Of a stretch of 56,015 nucleotides of DNA, positions 1 to 8,771 are shown piece by piece. The first letter of the stretch is position 1; the number at the start of each line of letters is the position of its first letter. The stretch spans positions 1 through 56,015 of the forward strand of contig JAEWMT010000108.1 in NCBI GenBank assembly GCA_023393095.1, in the 5' to 3' direction. The notes beneath the pieces were generated by a model. That model ran no database searches and was not told the origin of the DNA. It was given only the letters and a program-made list of their open reading frames with translations. Position numbers and translations under genes: made by a program. Source of the DNA: Bacillota bacterium. GTDB taxonomy: Bacteria > Bacillota > Clostridia > Lachnospirales > Lachnospiraceae.

Positions 1-9
1 TTTTTTCAC
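1..9 (-). CDS. Possible 5' end of a gene leaving the left edge
   Basis: On the minus strand a GGAGG box (15-19) is followed after 5 nt by GTG AAA AAA running off the window. An ATG two bases upstream is followed directly by a stop, so GTG is the only usable start. M-K-K is a common start of secreted or lipoprotein solute-binding proteins, and the gene would lie downstream of the LacI gene with an operator-like site at 42-51. Only three codons are visible, so the product is a guess. Confidence 0.3.
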
Positions 10-41
10 ATTAACCTCCAATCTGCCACATAATCCAAAGC

Positions 42-51
42 GTAACGTTTC
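42..51. promoter_or_regulatory. LacI-type operator-like site
   Basis: GTAACGTTTC matches nine of ten positions of the perfect palindrome GAAACGTTTC found at 2083-2092 in front of the aldolase gene. It lies about 33 bp upstream of the possible minus-strand start at the left edge. Inference: the same LacI-family protein controls both units. Confidence 0.45.
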
Positions 52-146
52 GTTTTTGATATAAATTTTGTCACTATTATTAGAGCCCCCAACTTATTCA
101 CTTTTTCGCTTTGACCTCTATATAGTAATTATAGAATGAATAAATC

Positions 147-1157
147 CTATAAATTTCTAATAGAATTACCTTCCATGATTTCTGTCTGTAATTTTAATAT
201 CTGATAGTTCCATTCGCTTCCGTTTTCATTATCTTCAATTCGTTTTAACATTAATTCTGCGACACTCTTACCTATTTCTTCCATTGGCTGTGTAACTATT
301 GTTAATCTTGGCTTACATGCTCTGGCAAATTCCGCATTATCAAAGCCTATGACAGAAAGCTCTTCGGGAATTTTGATACCAAGTTCATTAACACCTATTA
401 CCGCCCCCATGGTCATCTCGTAATTTGCAACAAGTACTGCTGTCATATCTTTATTATTCTTCACCAGGTTTTGTAAACAACGAACTCCGCCATTGATGGT
501 ATAATCACCATGTTCTATTAGTCGTTCTTCCGGTACAATGCCTGCCTCCATTAAAGCTAGTCTATATCCGAGCATTCTTTCCTGGGCAGTAAATATATCC
601 TCGGGTCCGCCAATGATACCAATTCGTGTATGACCAAAATCGATTAATTTCTGAATTGCGTTTTTTACTGCCATAAGATTATCTACTAAGACGTAATCGC
701 ATTCAATACCATTTATTTTACGGTCAATCATTACAATTGGTTTGTTTGCCTTATGAAAGCAACTCAAATGGGATCCATCCGAATTTACCGGCATATTTAT
801 TATTCCGTCCACTCTCTTTCGATATAGAAAATCTACAGCATTTCTCTCAAGCTCTTTATCGGTTCTACAGTCACAGACAATGGTAGCATAACCATGATTT
901 CGTAAAATATCCTCCATGACTGTTATGATTTCCGTACAGAAATTATTATTTAATTCTGGAATCACTACCCCAATTGTTTTTGTTTTGTTTGTTTTTAAGC
1001 CACGGGCTACTTCATTTACCTCAAAGCTTAATTCCTTAATTGCAGCTTCAATCTTCTTTCTATTCTCTTCACGAACATTACCGCCATTCAAATAGGATGA
1101 AATTGTAGCAAGCCCAAGTCCTGTGTGTTTTGCTATATCCTTAATAGTAGATGCCAA
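147..1157 (-). CDS. LacI-family transcriptional regulator
   Basis: 336-aa LacI/GalR-family repressor. The N-terminal helix-turn-helix is clear (TIKDIAKHTGLGLATISSYL, residues 4-23), followed by the hinge and a periplasmic-binding-protein-like effector domain from about residue 60 (KTIGVVIPELNN). The start is a TTG with a modest GGGAAG box 8 nt upstream; no in-frame ATG fits better. It lies 45 bp downstream of the aldolase gene on the same strand and is probably cotranscribed with it. The palindrome GAAACGTTTC in front of the aldolase is its likely autoregulatory operator. The ligand is not readable from sequence; the neighbours suggest a ketose or derivative. Confidence 0.93.
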   Translation of the reverse strand: MASTIKDIAKHTGLGLATISSYLNGGNVREENRKKIEAAIKELSFEVNEVARGLKTNKTKTIGVVIPELNNNFCTEIITVMEDILRNHGYATIVCDCRTDKELERNAVDFLYRKRVDGIINMPVNSDGSHLSCFHKANKPIVMIDRKINGIECDYVLVDNLMAVKNAIQKLIDFGHTRIGIIGGPEDIFTAQERMLGYRLALMEAGIVPEERLIEHGDYTINGGVRCLQNLVKNNKDMTAVLVANYEMTMGAVIGVNELGIKIPEELSVIGFDNAEFARACKPRLTIVTQPMEEIGKSVAELMLKRIEDNENGSEWNYQILKLQTEIMEGNSIRNL

Positions 1158-1202
1158 TGCTATACTTCCCGCCTTTTTATAAAATAACCAAATAAGTTTA
1201 CA

Positions 1203-2057
1203 TTATTTTACCACTTTATTATCACAACCGCAAACCAAAATACGGTTTTTAACTAATTCCTTGACCTTTTCCATACTTGCTTTTCCAAAGCTTTTCGGAT
1301 CAAAGGTATCCGGCTTATCCTTCAGTAATTCCTTTATTCCATTTGTATAAGCAACACGAAGCTCGGTAGCAAAATTAACTTTACATATTCCTCGTTTTAT
1401 GCAATCTCTAACGTCTTCATCGCTCAAGCCGGAAGCACCATGTAATACCAGAGGAATGGAGACAACCTTTCTGATTTCAGAAAGTCTTTCTTTATCCAAT
1501 ACTGGAGTACCATTATAAAAACCATGAGCTGTTCCAATCGCAATTGCAAGCGCTGTAATTCCAGTTCTTTCAACAAATTCTTTTGCTTCCATCGGATCTG
1601 TATTGGTGTCGGCTTCCGCTTCAAGATCATCTTCCTTACCACCGACTTTACCAAGCTCTGCTTCAACAGGAATACCGTTTGGTTTAGCAACCTCAACTAC
1701 CTTTTTACTTAATTCAATATTGTTTTCAAAAGATTCATGGGAGCCATCTATCATAATTGAGGTGTATCCCTCTTTCATTGCCCTTACTGCTAGATCAAAG
1801 CTGCTGCCATGATCCAGATGCAGTGCAACAGGAACGGATGCTTTATTTGCTTCTGCAGTGATAATTGCTGCAAAGGTCTCCAGTGTACCGTATTTTACGG
1901 TAGAAGGAGTTGTCTGAAGCATAACAGGTGCATTAAGCTCCTCTGCCGCTGCTATTACCGCCTTTACCATCTCCATATTTTCAACATTAAATGCTCCTAC
2001 GGCATATCCTCCCTTTTGAGCATCTAAAAGCATTTGTTCTGATGTAACTAATGACAT
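1203..2057 (-). CDS. Class II ketose-bisphosphate aldolase (GatY/KbaY/Fba type)
   Basis: 284-aa zinc-dependent aldolase that reversibly cleaves a ketose 1,6-bisphosphate (fructose or tagatose type) to DHAP and glyceraldehyde 3-phosphate in the cytoplasm. The opening (SLVTSEQMLLDAQKGGYAVG), the D82-H83 pair in LHLDHGSS, H178 in GTAHGFYNG and H206 in LHGASGL match the catalytic Asp and zinc-ligand pattern of GatY/KbaY. I chose the ATG at 2057, seven codons inside the longest frame, because GGAGG at 2066-2070 sits at correct spacing and the length equals the family norm. The gene is first of a minus-strand unit with the LacI gene. Fructose versus tagatose substrate cannot be decided. Confidence 0.92.
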   Translation of the reverse strand: MSLVTSEQMLLDAQKGGYAVGAFNVENMEMVKAVIAAAEELNAPVMLQTTPSTVKYGTLETFAAIITAEANKASVPVALHLDHGSSFDLAVRAMKEGYTSIMIDGSHESFENNIELSKKVVEVAKPNGIPVEAELGKVGGKEDDLEAEADTNTDPMEAKEFVERTGITALAIAIGTAHGFYNGTPVLDKERLSEIRKVVSIPLVLHGASGLSDEDVRDCIKRGICKVNFATELRVAYTNGIKELLKDKPDTFDPKSFGKASMEKVKELVKNRILVCGCDNKVVK

Positions 2058-2082
2058 ATCCTTTTCCTCCTTATTCATAACC

Positions 2083-2134
2083 GAAACGTTTCTGTTTTCA
2101 ATTACATTATAGCCGCGAGGGCTATGATTGTCAA
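2083..2134 (-). promoter_or_regulatory. Aldolase promoter with LacI operator
   Basis: Minus strand: TTGACA (2129-2134), a 17-bp spacer, TATAAT (2106-2111), a perfect sigma-A consensus. The 10-bp perfect palindrome GAAACGTTTC (2083-2092) follows at about +7 to +16, the position of a roadblock-type LacI operator. A central CG flanked by A/T is typical of LacI-family sites. Confidence 0.85.
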
Positions 2135-2170
2135 CAACATAATCTTCCTGTTTTTTTATTTATTTTTTTA

Positions 2171-2226
2171 TTGACATGCAGAAAGCATACTTATATGATA
2201 AGCTTAACTTAGTATTATTATACTAA
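2171..2226 (+). promoter_or_regulatory. Promoter and operator-like inverted repeat before the epimerase gene
   Basis: TTGACA (2171-2176), 17 bp, TATGAT (2194-2199). Immediately downstream is an inverted repeat, TTAGTAT (2209-2215) and ATACTAA (2220-2226) with a 4-nt centre, covering the expected start point. It differs from the GAAACGTTTC site, so a second regulator may act here. Divergent from the aldolase promoter. Confidence 0.75.
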
Positions 2227-2247
2227 ATTTTGAAAGGTGGCAAAAAT

Positions 2248-3129
2248 ATGCAATATTTATTGAAGAATGACAACACTACTGTAAAATTCGATACGAAAGG
2301 TGGCGGAATCGTTTCGATTAAGGATTCTGACGGCTTGGAATACCTGTGGCAGGGAGACGCGGCTTACTGGTCAGGACAGGCACCCGTCATGTTTCCTATC
2401 TGCGGAAGTCTGAGAGATAAGAAGGCTACCATTGGCAATGGATTAACCTGCACTATGGAACGTCATGGATTAGTAAGAAAATTGGAATTTACTTTTGTTG
2501 GTCAGACTGAAGATTCCATAACATTCTCGATATGCTCCAATGAAGATTTAAAATCCAGCTTTCCTTATGATTTTGAACTGCAGATTACCTATATACTTAA
2601 AGAAAAAACAATTACAACCTCCTACAAGGTATTTAACCCCAATTCCATTCCTATGCCCTTTTTTGTTGGAGGTCATCCGGGTTTTAACTGTCCGCTTTTA
2701 CCTGGTGAGAACTTCGAAGATTACGTGGTCGAGTTTGAGAAGCCTGAAAATGCACATTGTCCGGAATCTGTACCAGCAACCGGTTTGGTTAATGTAGATA
2801 ACCGTATTTCGGTACTTAATAACGAAACAGTTCTACCGCTGGAACATAGTTATTTCAGTGTTGATGCATTGATTTTTGATCAATTAAAATCCCGTTCTGC
2901 AAAATTAGTCAATCCGTCTACCGGAAAGGGAATTAAATTAGATTTTGCAGATTTTGATTATTTCATTCTTTGGTCAAGTTCAAACAATGGCCCTTTTGTC
3001 GCTTTGGAGCCATGGTCGGGCATATCTACCTGTAATGATGAATCAGACGTTTTTGAAGAAAAACGAGGTGTAAAAATACTACCTCCAAACCAATCTGCTG
3101 TATTAAATTTTGATATTACAATATTATAG
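2248..3129 (+). CDS. Aldose 1-epimerase family protein (LacX-like)
   Basis: 293-aa member of the galactose-mutarotase superfamily, LacX branch, expected to interconvert alpha and beta anomers of an aldose or aldose phosphate. Seen: the early GDAAYWSGQAPVMFPICG segment, the RHGLVR motif near residue 75 carrying the conserved His, and VGGHPGFNCPL with a second conserved His. The ATG at 2248 has AAAGGTGG 7 nt upstream and is preferred over an in-frame TTG at 2230. It is followed by the allulose epimerase on the same strand after 185 bp with no evident terminator. The sugar is not determinable. Confidence 0.88.
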   Translation: MQYLLKNDNTTVKFDTKGGGIVSIKDSDGLEYLWQGDAAYWSGQAPVMFPICGSLRDKKATIGNGLTCTMERHGLVRKLEFTFVGQTEDSITFSICSNEDLKSSFPYDFELQITYILKEKTITTSYKVFNPNSIPMPFFVGGHPGFNCPLLPGENFEDYVVEFEKPENAHCPESVPATGLVNVDNRISVLNNETVLPLEHSYFSVDALIFDQLKSRSAKLVNPSTGKGIKLDFADFDYFILWSSSNNGPFVALEPWSGISTCNDESDVFEEKRGVKILPPNQSAVLNFDITIL

Positions 3130-3314
3130 TTTCCTATTGTTAACCATTTTTAAATGATTATTATGAATGCTATAAATGTTTCAGTTATATTTTATTTCTT
3201 TAAGTAGAGGCTTTCCGGGGTTAGTATTGGGTAATTAAATGGGTAAAGTGATTTATATATCTTTTTAAGTTATTTTTTTATATATAGTTTAATTGATTTT
3301 AGGAGGGTGTTATT

Positions 3315-4202
3315 ATGAAGTATGGGATATATTTTGCATATTGGGAGAAATACTGGGATGTGGATTACCTTAACTATATATCAAAAGTAAAGAAATTAGG
3401 CTTTGATATATTAGAAATATCCTGTGCGGCTTTAAAAACTGCATCCAGAGATGATCTTCTGAAAATGAAGGAAGCTGCTCAGGCATATGGGGTAACATTA
3501 ACTGCGGGATATGGCCCTGCAGCTAATGAAAATCTTGCTTCCACAGATGATGCAATTGTTAAGAATGCAATTGCCTTTTATACGGATATTCTTAAGAAAT
3601 TGGAATTAATGGACATACACACAATAGGCGGCGGTATCTATTCTTATTGGCCGGTAGACTATAGTAGGCCGATTGATAAAGCCGGTGATTGGGAAAGAAG
3701 CGTAAAAAATGTAAGAAATGTAGCAAAAATTGCTGGTGATCTGGGTATCGATTATTGTCTTGAGGTATTAAACCGTTTTGAAGGCTATATTTTAAATACA
3801 GCAGAAGAAGCTAAGCAGTTTGTTGAAGAAGTTGATGTTCCTTCAGCCAAAATTATGCTTGATACCTTCCATATGAATATAGAAGAAGATAATATGGCAA
3901 GTGCTATCCGAGTGGCCGGTGATAAACTGGGACATCTTCATGTAGGGGAAAACAACCGCCGCCTCCCTGGCAAAGGGGGCCTTCCTTGGTATGACATCGG
4001 CTGCGCATTAAGAGATATCAAATATCATAATAATGTTGTTATGGAACCCTTCGTTTTAAGCGGGGGTAAAATAGGTTCCGATATTAAGGTTTGGCGTGAT
4101 CTCAGTAAAGGAGCATCTGAGGAACAACTGGATTTAGATGCCAAGAATTCCGTAGAATTTTTAAGGTATGTTTTTAGCGGGCCATATTCTTTACAAGATT
4201 AG
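3315..4202 (+). CDS. D-allulose (D-psicose) 3-epimerase
   Basis: 295-aa TIM-barrel sugar epimerase that interconverts D-fructose and D-allulose (or related ketoses) at C3 with a divalent metal. It resembles the characterised clostridial D-psicose 3-epimerases along its length. The four metal/catalytic residues fall at E150 (CLEVLNRFEGY), D183 (IMLDTFHMNIEED), H209 (GHLHVGENNR) and E244 (VVMEPFV), the numbering I recall for the Clostridium cellulolyticum enzyme. AGGAGGG precedes the ATG by 8 nt. With the aldolase, LacI regulator and LacX-like epimerase it forms a rare-ketose module. The stop codon lies in the first degenerate unit of a short tandem repeat. The exact ketose preference is inferred. 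Confidence 0.93.
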   Translation: MKYGIYFAYWEKYWDVDYLNYISKVKKLGFDILEISCAALKTASRDDLLKMKEAAQAYGVTLTAGYGPAANENLASTDDAIVKNAIAFYTDILKKLELMDIHTIGGGIYSYWPVDYSRPIDKAGDWERSVKNVRNVAKIAGDLGIDYCLEVLNRFEGYILNTAEEAKQFVEEVDVPSAKIMLDTFHMNIEEDNMASAIRVAGDKLGHLHVGENNRRLPGKGGLPWYDIGCALRDIKYHNNVVMEPFVLSGGKIGSDIKVWRDLSKGASEEQLDLDAKNSVEFLRYVFSGPYSLQD

Positions 4203-4252
4203 AATGTCAAGATTAGGGTGTCAAGATTAGGGTGTCAAGATTAGGGTGTCAA
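4191..4252 (+). repeat. 14-bp tandem repeat at the 3' end of the epimerase gene
   Basis: TGTCAAGATTAGGG occurs three times without gaps (4205-4218, 4219-4232, 4233-4246) plus a partial fourth unit. A degenerate copy at 4191-4204 contains the epimerase stop codon, so the array probably grew out of the gene's 3' end by slippage. Confidence 0.9.
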
Positions 4253-4501
4253 ATTCTCACGCTGACTTACTCAACAGTGCGTGAGAATTAGACAGCCTCC
4301 GGCGGATGCACACTCGCTTCGCTCGGCGCTTATATGAAGGTTTTCATAATAAAGTCAGTTAACTAAATTAATGAATCTGCGTGTATCTATATTCAGATGG
4401 CGAAGTCCGGCTAAAGCGACACTTGCATAAAAACTTTATATACAGTTAATTTCGCTTGGGTAAGGCGAGTCCAGATGAATATAGATGCACGCAGATTCAT
4501 T
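4252..4501. repeat. Long imperfect palindromic element between two genes
   Basis: Two nested inverted repeats fill the gap between the + strand epimerase and the - strand acetyltransferase. The first has perfect 11-bp arms (4252-4262 and 4279-4289). The second has about 31-bp arms with three mismatches (4370-4400 and 4471-4501) around a roughly 70-bp centre. Neither stem is followed by a T-run, so these are not ordinary terminators. No coding frame is evident. A degraded MITE-like element is possible. Confidence 0.7.
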
Positions 4502-4524
4502 TCACTTCATAAATTTAAGAATTA

Positions 4525-4959
4525 TCAGTCATACCATTCCCGTTCAACAAGTACCTTCGTTTTATACATCAAGAAATCTCTTGTAACAAAACCCAAACGT
4601 TCATAAAAACGCTGACCGTCCATGTTATCAGTATATATCGGTACGGTTACTTCCGATATACCCTCGGCTTTTAAGGCTTCAAAGACCTTTTCAAGAAGCT
4701 GTGTGCCAATTTTTTGGTTTTGATGTTCGCGTAAAACACAAACGTGTGATAGATATCCGTTACGACCATCATTACCACTAAGTACCACCCCGACAATCTC
4801 ACCATCTATTTCGGCAGCAAAACAAGTATTGGGATTTCTGCGTAAGTATCGTTCAATGCCATCACGGCTGTCGTCAATATTGTTTAGCCCCATATGCTCC
4901 GTTTGCCACAGGACGTAGCATTTGTCATAGTCTGTAATTTTAAGGTTACGTATTGTCAT
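4525..4959 (-). CDS. GNAT-family N-acetyltransferase
   Basis: 144-aa GCN5-related acetyltransferase. The acetyl-CoA binding stretch is recognisable as VCVLREHQNQKIGTQLLEKV (about residues 75-94, variant of the R/QxxGxG/A motif), followed by the family's C-terminal YTDNMDGQRFYERLGF signature. GAGGG precedes the ATG. It stands alone between the hairpin element and the ABC exporter operon. Its substrate cannot be inferred. Confidence 0.9.
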   Translation of the reverse strand: MTIRNLKITDYDKCYVLWQTEHMGLNNIDDSRDGIERYLRRNPNTCFAAEIDGEIVGVVLSGNDGRNGYLSHVCVLREHQNQKIGTQLLEKVFEALKAEGISEVTVPIYTDNMDGQRFYERLGFVTRDFLMYKTKVLVEREWYD

Positions 4960-5035
4960 TCCATTCCCTCACTTTGTTTTCTTAATATTACCATATTTTC
5001 ATATTTAATCAATTTGATTTTGGATATCCGCTCTG

Positions 5036-6805
5036 TCAAACTGCGAATTGACTCTTATACAGTTCTGCATAAAAACCATTTTTCTCCAATAGAGATTTAT
5101 GGTTTCCCTGTTCAATGATTTTTCCATCCTTCATGACGAGTATAATATCCGCCGATTGTATGGTAGAAAGCCTGTGTGCAACAATAAAGCTTGTTCTGCC
5201 CTTCATCATTATCGCAAAGGCATTCTGGATTTTCAGTTCTGTTCTTGTATCAATGGAGGAGGTTGCCTCATCAAGAATGAGCATTGGCGGCAGACATAGC
5301 ATAACTCTGGTAATACACAAAAGCTGTTTCTGTCCCTGAGATAGTCCACCTCCATCTTCAGTAATCCAGGTATCAAATCCATTGGAAAGCCGTTTGATAA
5401 AACTGTACGAATGCGCAGCCTTAGCTGCCTGTATGATCTCAGCTTCAGTAGCATCCGGTTTACCCATGGTAATATTCTCTCTGACGGTACCTGTCTTCAA
5501 CCAAGTATCCTGGAGAACCATTCCATAGGCTCTTCGCACACTTCCCCTTGTGATATCCATAATATTCTTATCATCAATCCTTATGCTGCCGGAATTCACC
5601 TCATAAAAACGCATTAGAAGGTTAATAATTGTTGTTTTTCCACATCCGGTCGGCCCAACAATCGCCACACGCTGTCCGCTGTCCACCCGAATATTAAAGT
5701 CCTTAATCAGACTTCTTTCCGGTATATAAGAGAAATCCACATGCTCTAAATCTACATTACCTTCCACATTAGATAAAACTATCGCATCCTCAGCATCTGG
5801 AGTCTGCGGCTCCTCATCAATTAATTCAAATATTCTGGTTACACATGCTAGTGCATTCTGAAGCTCCGTAACTACTCCCGATATCTCATTAAACGGCTTG
5901 GTGTATTGATTTGCATAGCTCAAAAAGGAGGATAACTGCCCAACGGAAAGACTTCCATAAACAGCAAAAACTGCTCCACTAATAGCAACACCGGCAAAAA
6001 CCAGATTATTGACAAATCTGGTAGAAGGATTTGTAATCGAAGAATAAAAGATCGCTTTCAATGAGCTTTTTTGAAGCCTTTGATTAACATCATCAAACCG
6101 CCTTAACGCTTCTTTCTCATAGCCAAACGCTTTCACCACTTTTTGCCCGCTAATCATCTCATTAATGAATGCCGTTTGCTCACCCCTAATTTCTGATTGC
6201 TGCCGAAACATGGAATACGTATGCTTTGCTATAAACCTTGCAACTAGCAGAGAAATGGGTGTCAAAAGCACTACAATCAGTGCAATATAGATATTAATAG
6301 AAAACATGAAGCTCAAAGTTCCCACAATGGTAACCACTCCGGTGAAAAATTGCGTAAATCCCATCAAAAGTCCGTCTGCCACCTGGTCCACATCTGCTAT
6401 GACACGGCTTACAATATCTCCATGGGAATGACTATCAATATATTTCAAAGGAAGAATCTCTATCTTCTCAATTGCTTCATTGCGAAGATCCCTTGTAATA
6501 TAATAGGTAATTTTGTTATTACAAATATTCATAATCCACTGAGATATTCCCGTGATGCATATCATTACCGCAACTTGAATCAATACCAAATAAACTCGAT
6601 TAAAATCAACCCTTCCACGATCGACAATAGAATCAATTGCCTTACCGATTAAAATAGGTACATACAATGTAGTTGCTACCGTGATTCCTGCTGCTACGAT
6701 AGAACCGATCAAATAAAACCGATATTGTTTCAATCGTACCAAAAGTTTTCTAATCGTAACTTTTTGTGTTGGCCAGTTCCTTTTTGTCCTATTCGTGTCT
6801 GCCAT
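5036..6805 (-). CDS. ABC exporter half-transporter, consensus-site subunit
   Basis: 589-aa fusion of a six-helix transmembrane domain (about residues 15-310) and a nucleotide-binding domain. Motifs: Walker A GPTGCGKTT, signature LSQGQ, Walker B MLILDEATSSID with the catalytic Glu, and H-loop IVAHRLSTI. It overlaps the preceding ABC gene by 17 nt and has a strong GGAGG box inside it, so the two are translationally coupled and expected to form a heterodimer like BmrCD, LmrCD or TM287/288. Those pump drugs, lipids or peptides; the substrate here is unknown. Confidence 0.93.
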   Translation of the reverse strand: MADTNRTKRNWPTQKVTIRKLLVRLKQYRFYLIGSIVAAGITVATTLYVPILIGKAIDSIVDRGRVDFNRVYLVLIQVAVMICITGISQWIMNICNNKITYYITRDLRNEAIEKIEILPLKYIDSHSHGDIVSRVIADVDQVADGLLMGFTQFFTGVVTIVGTLSFMFSINIYIALIVVLLTPISLLVARFIAKHTYSMFRQQSEIRGEQTAFINEMISGQKVVKAFGYEKEALRRFDDVNQRLQKSSLKAIFYSSITNPSTRFVNNLVFAGVAISGAVFAVYGSLSVGQLSSFLSYANQYTKPFNEISGVVTELQNALACVTRIFELIDEEPQTPDAEDAIVLSNVEGNVDLEHVDFSYIPERSLIKDFNIRVDSGQRVAIVGPTGCGKTTIINLLMRFYEVNSGSIRIDDKNIMDITRGSVRRAYGMVLQDTWLKTGTVRENITMGKPDATEAEIIQAAKAAHSYSFIKRLSNGFDTWITEDGGGLSQGQKQLLCITRVMLCLPPMLILDEATSSIDTRTELKIQNAFAIMMKGRTSFIVAHRLSTIQSADIILVMKDGKIIEQGNHKSLLEKNGFYAELYKSQFAV

Positions 6806-8528
6806 AAGAACCTGCCTCCCTCTGATATTGTGAATAATAAATCTCCTGATATTCCTCGCAATTGTTTAATAAATCATCATGCGTTCCAATCCCTGCAACC
6901 TTACCATTCTCCAATACAATAATTTGGTCAGCATACATGATGGAAGAAGCTCTTTGTGAAACAATGAAAACAGTTGGTGCCTGTTCTATTTCTCTAATTG
7001 CCTTTCGTAATTTCGCATCAGTCGCATAGTCCAGCGCGGAAGCACTGTCATCCAAAATTAAAATCTGTGCCCCCTTAATTAAAGCTCTCGCAATTGTAAG
7101 CCGCTGCTTCTGTCCTCCTGAAAGGTTTTTTCCTCCCTGTTCAATGAAAGCTTCCAGTTTTCCCTCCCTAGTTTCCACGAATTCCATTGCCTGAGATACC
7201 TCCAACGCTTTCTTAATTTCCTCTTCTAAAGCCTCTTGGTTACCGATCAGAAGGTTATCACGAATACTTCCCTGAAACAGCTGTGCCTTCTGAAGCACTA
7301 CCGATATCTTATTCTGCAGGGCGCAGAAGCTATAATCCTTGACATTGACTCCATCGATCAATACTTCTCCTTTGGTTGCATCATAAAATCTTGGAATCAA
7401 ATTGATCAAGGATGATTTCCCGGAGCCTGTACCTCCAATGATACCAATCGTCTCGCCTCTTTTTACCTTGAATGTGATATCGGTAAGGGATTCATCTCCG
7501 GCATTCTGATAAGTAAGACTTACCCCACGAAATTCTACGGCATAGTTCGTATTTACTCCCTTTGTTATAGTTCCTTCCTGCATACTACTTTCTATGTCAA
7601 AGGTATTTGAAATACGATTAGCGCAGGCTAGAGCCTTTGTTATACTGATAATCAGATTGGCAAGCTTGATCAGTTCTATCAGAATCTGGGACATATAGTT
7701 ATATAATGCTACTACCTGTCCCTGTGTGAGCAGTGAGTTGTTTACCCTGATCGCCCCTTCCCAGATTAGTGCAATGACGGCGGCATTGATAATGATATAG
7801 GTTAGCGGATTCATTAAGCCCGATATTTTACCTGCATACTTCTGGATATCGGTCAGACTTTCATTTGCTTTTTTAAATGCTTCCTTTTCAACCGTTTCTT
7901 TATGGAAGGCTCTGATCACCCGGACTCCGGTCAGATTCTCCCTTGTAATTGCAAGGATTCTATCCACACCATTCTGTACTTTTTTATACAGCGGTTTTGT
8001 AATCAGCATTACTCCAAATACGACAATAGATAGTACCGGAATTGTAACCACAAATATCAGAGCCGACTTGACATCAATGGTAAAAGCCATAATCATCGCT
8101 CCAAATACAATAAAAGGCGAGCGAAGAAATAGTCTTAATACCATATTTACGGCATTTTGTACCTGATTGATGTCACTTGTCATCCTCGTAATCAATGTCG
8201 GTGCTCCAATCGAATCCATCTCAGTAAAGGAGAATGACTGTATTTGTTTAAAAAGAAAATGTCTTAATGAAGTTGCTGTGCCGACCGCCGCTTTTGAAGC
8301 AAAGTACTGCGCTGTTATAGAGCAAATCAGTCCGACCACCGCCAGTGTCACTAATAGCAGGCACATCCGGATAATATATGGAATATCTCTGTGCCCGATT
8401 CCTTTATCAATAATTGCTGCCACAACAAGTGGAACAAATAATTCAAACAAGGCTTCAAGCATCTTAAATAATGGTGCCAGAATGCTTTCTTTTCTGTATA
8501 CTTTTAAATACCTTAGAACATATTTCAT
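6789..8528 (-). CDS. ABC exporter half-transporter, degenerate-site subunit
   Basis: 579-aa partner of the downstream ABC protein: a six-helix membrane domain plus a nucleotide-binding domain with Walker A GGTGSGKSS and signature LSGGQ. Its Walker B reads ILILDDSASALD, with Asp in place of the catalytic Glu, and its switch segment IVSQRASSI lacks the H-loop His. This degenerate ATP site is typical of one half of heterodimeric type IV exporters. RBS AGAGGT lies before the ATG. First gene of the two-gene unit; an imperfect inverted repeat at 8604-8640 may be its operator. Confidence 0.93.
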   Translation of the reverse strand: MKYVLRYLKVYRKESILAPLFKMLEALFELFVPLVVAAIIDKGIGHRDIPYIIRMCLLLVTLAVVGLICSITAQYFASKAAVGTATSLRHFLFKQIQSFSFTEMDSIGAPTLITRMTSDINQVQNAVNMVLRLFLRSPFIVFGAMIMAFTIDVKSALIFVVTIPVLSIVVFGVMLITKPLYKKVQNGVDRILAITRENLTGVRVIRAFHKETVEKEAFKKANESLTDIQKYAGKISGLMNPLTYIIINAAVIALIWEGAIRVNNSLLTQGQVVALYNYMSQILIELIKLANLIISITKALACANRISNTFDIESSMQEGTITKGVNTNYAVEFRGVSLTYQNAGDESLTDITFKVKRGETIGIIGGTGSGKSSLINLIPRFYDATKGEVLIDGVNVKDYSFCALQNKISVVLQKAQLFQGSIRDNLLIGNQEALEEEIKKALEVSQAMEFVETREGKLEAFIEQGGKNLSGGQKQRLTIARALIKGAQILILDDSASALDYATDAKLRKAIREIEQAPTVFIVSQRASSIMYADQIIVLENGKVAGIGTHDDLLNNCEEYQEIYYSQYQREAGSYGRHE

Positions 8529-8603
8529 AAATAATACCTCTTTACTATTTCAATCTAAACTTCCTTGTATTTTTACACACACATTATTATATCATTGAAA
8601 TAA

Positions 8604-8640
8604 GTATAAGAAAAATACTATATATGTATTCTTAGTATAC
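8604..8640. promoter_or_regulatory. Operator-like inverted repeat upstream of the ABC exporter
   Basis: Arms 8604-8618 and 8626-8640 match at 12 of 15 positions around a 7-nt centre, about 75 bp upstream of the exporter start. Size and A/T-rich character fit a TetR- or MarR-family site. No regulator gene is adjacent. Confidence 0.35.
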
Positions 8641-8771
8641 AATTCTGATATGGTATGGCAATTTATGGATATAATGCTTGTACTACACTGCACTAGGCAG
8701 AAGCTGCAAAATTATCAAATCATTGATAAAGAATATATATTGCATTTGTGGAGTATTTCAATTTATCCTCC

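Noticed and set aside
1424..2027. Several frames of 60-90 codons on both strands inside the aldolase gene
   Set aside because: They overlap a full-length conserved enzyme gene and have no start signals.
4205..4252. CRISPR-like short repeats
   Set aside because: Units are 14 bp and contiguous with no spacers; this is a simple tandem repeat.
8167..8598. 143-aa plus-strand frame across the ABC exporter gene
   Set aside because: Antisense to a clear ABC transporter coding sequence; no RBS and no family resemblance.
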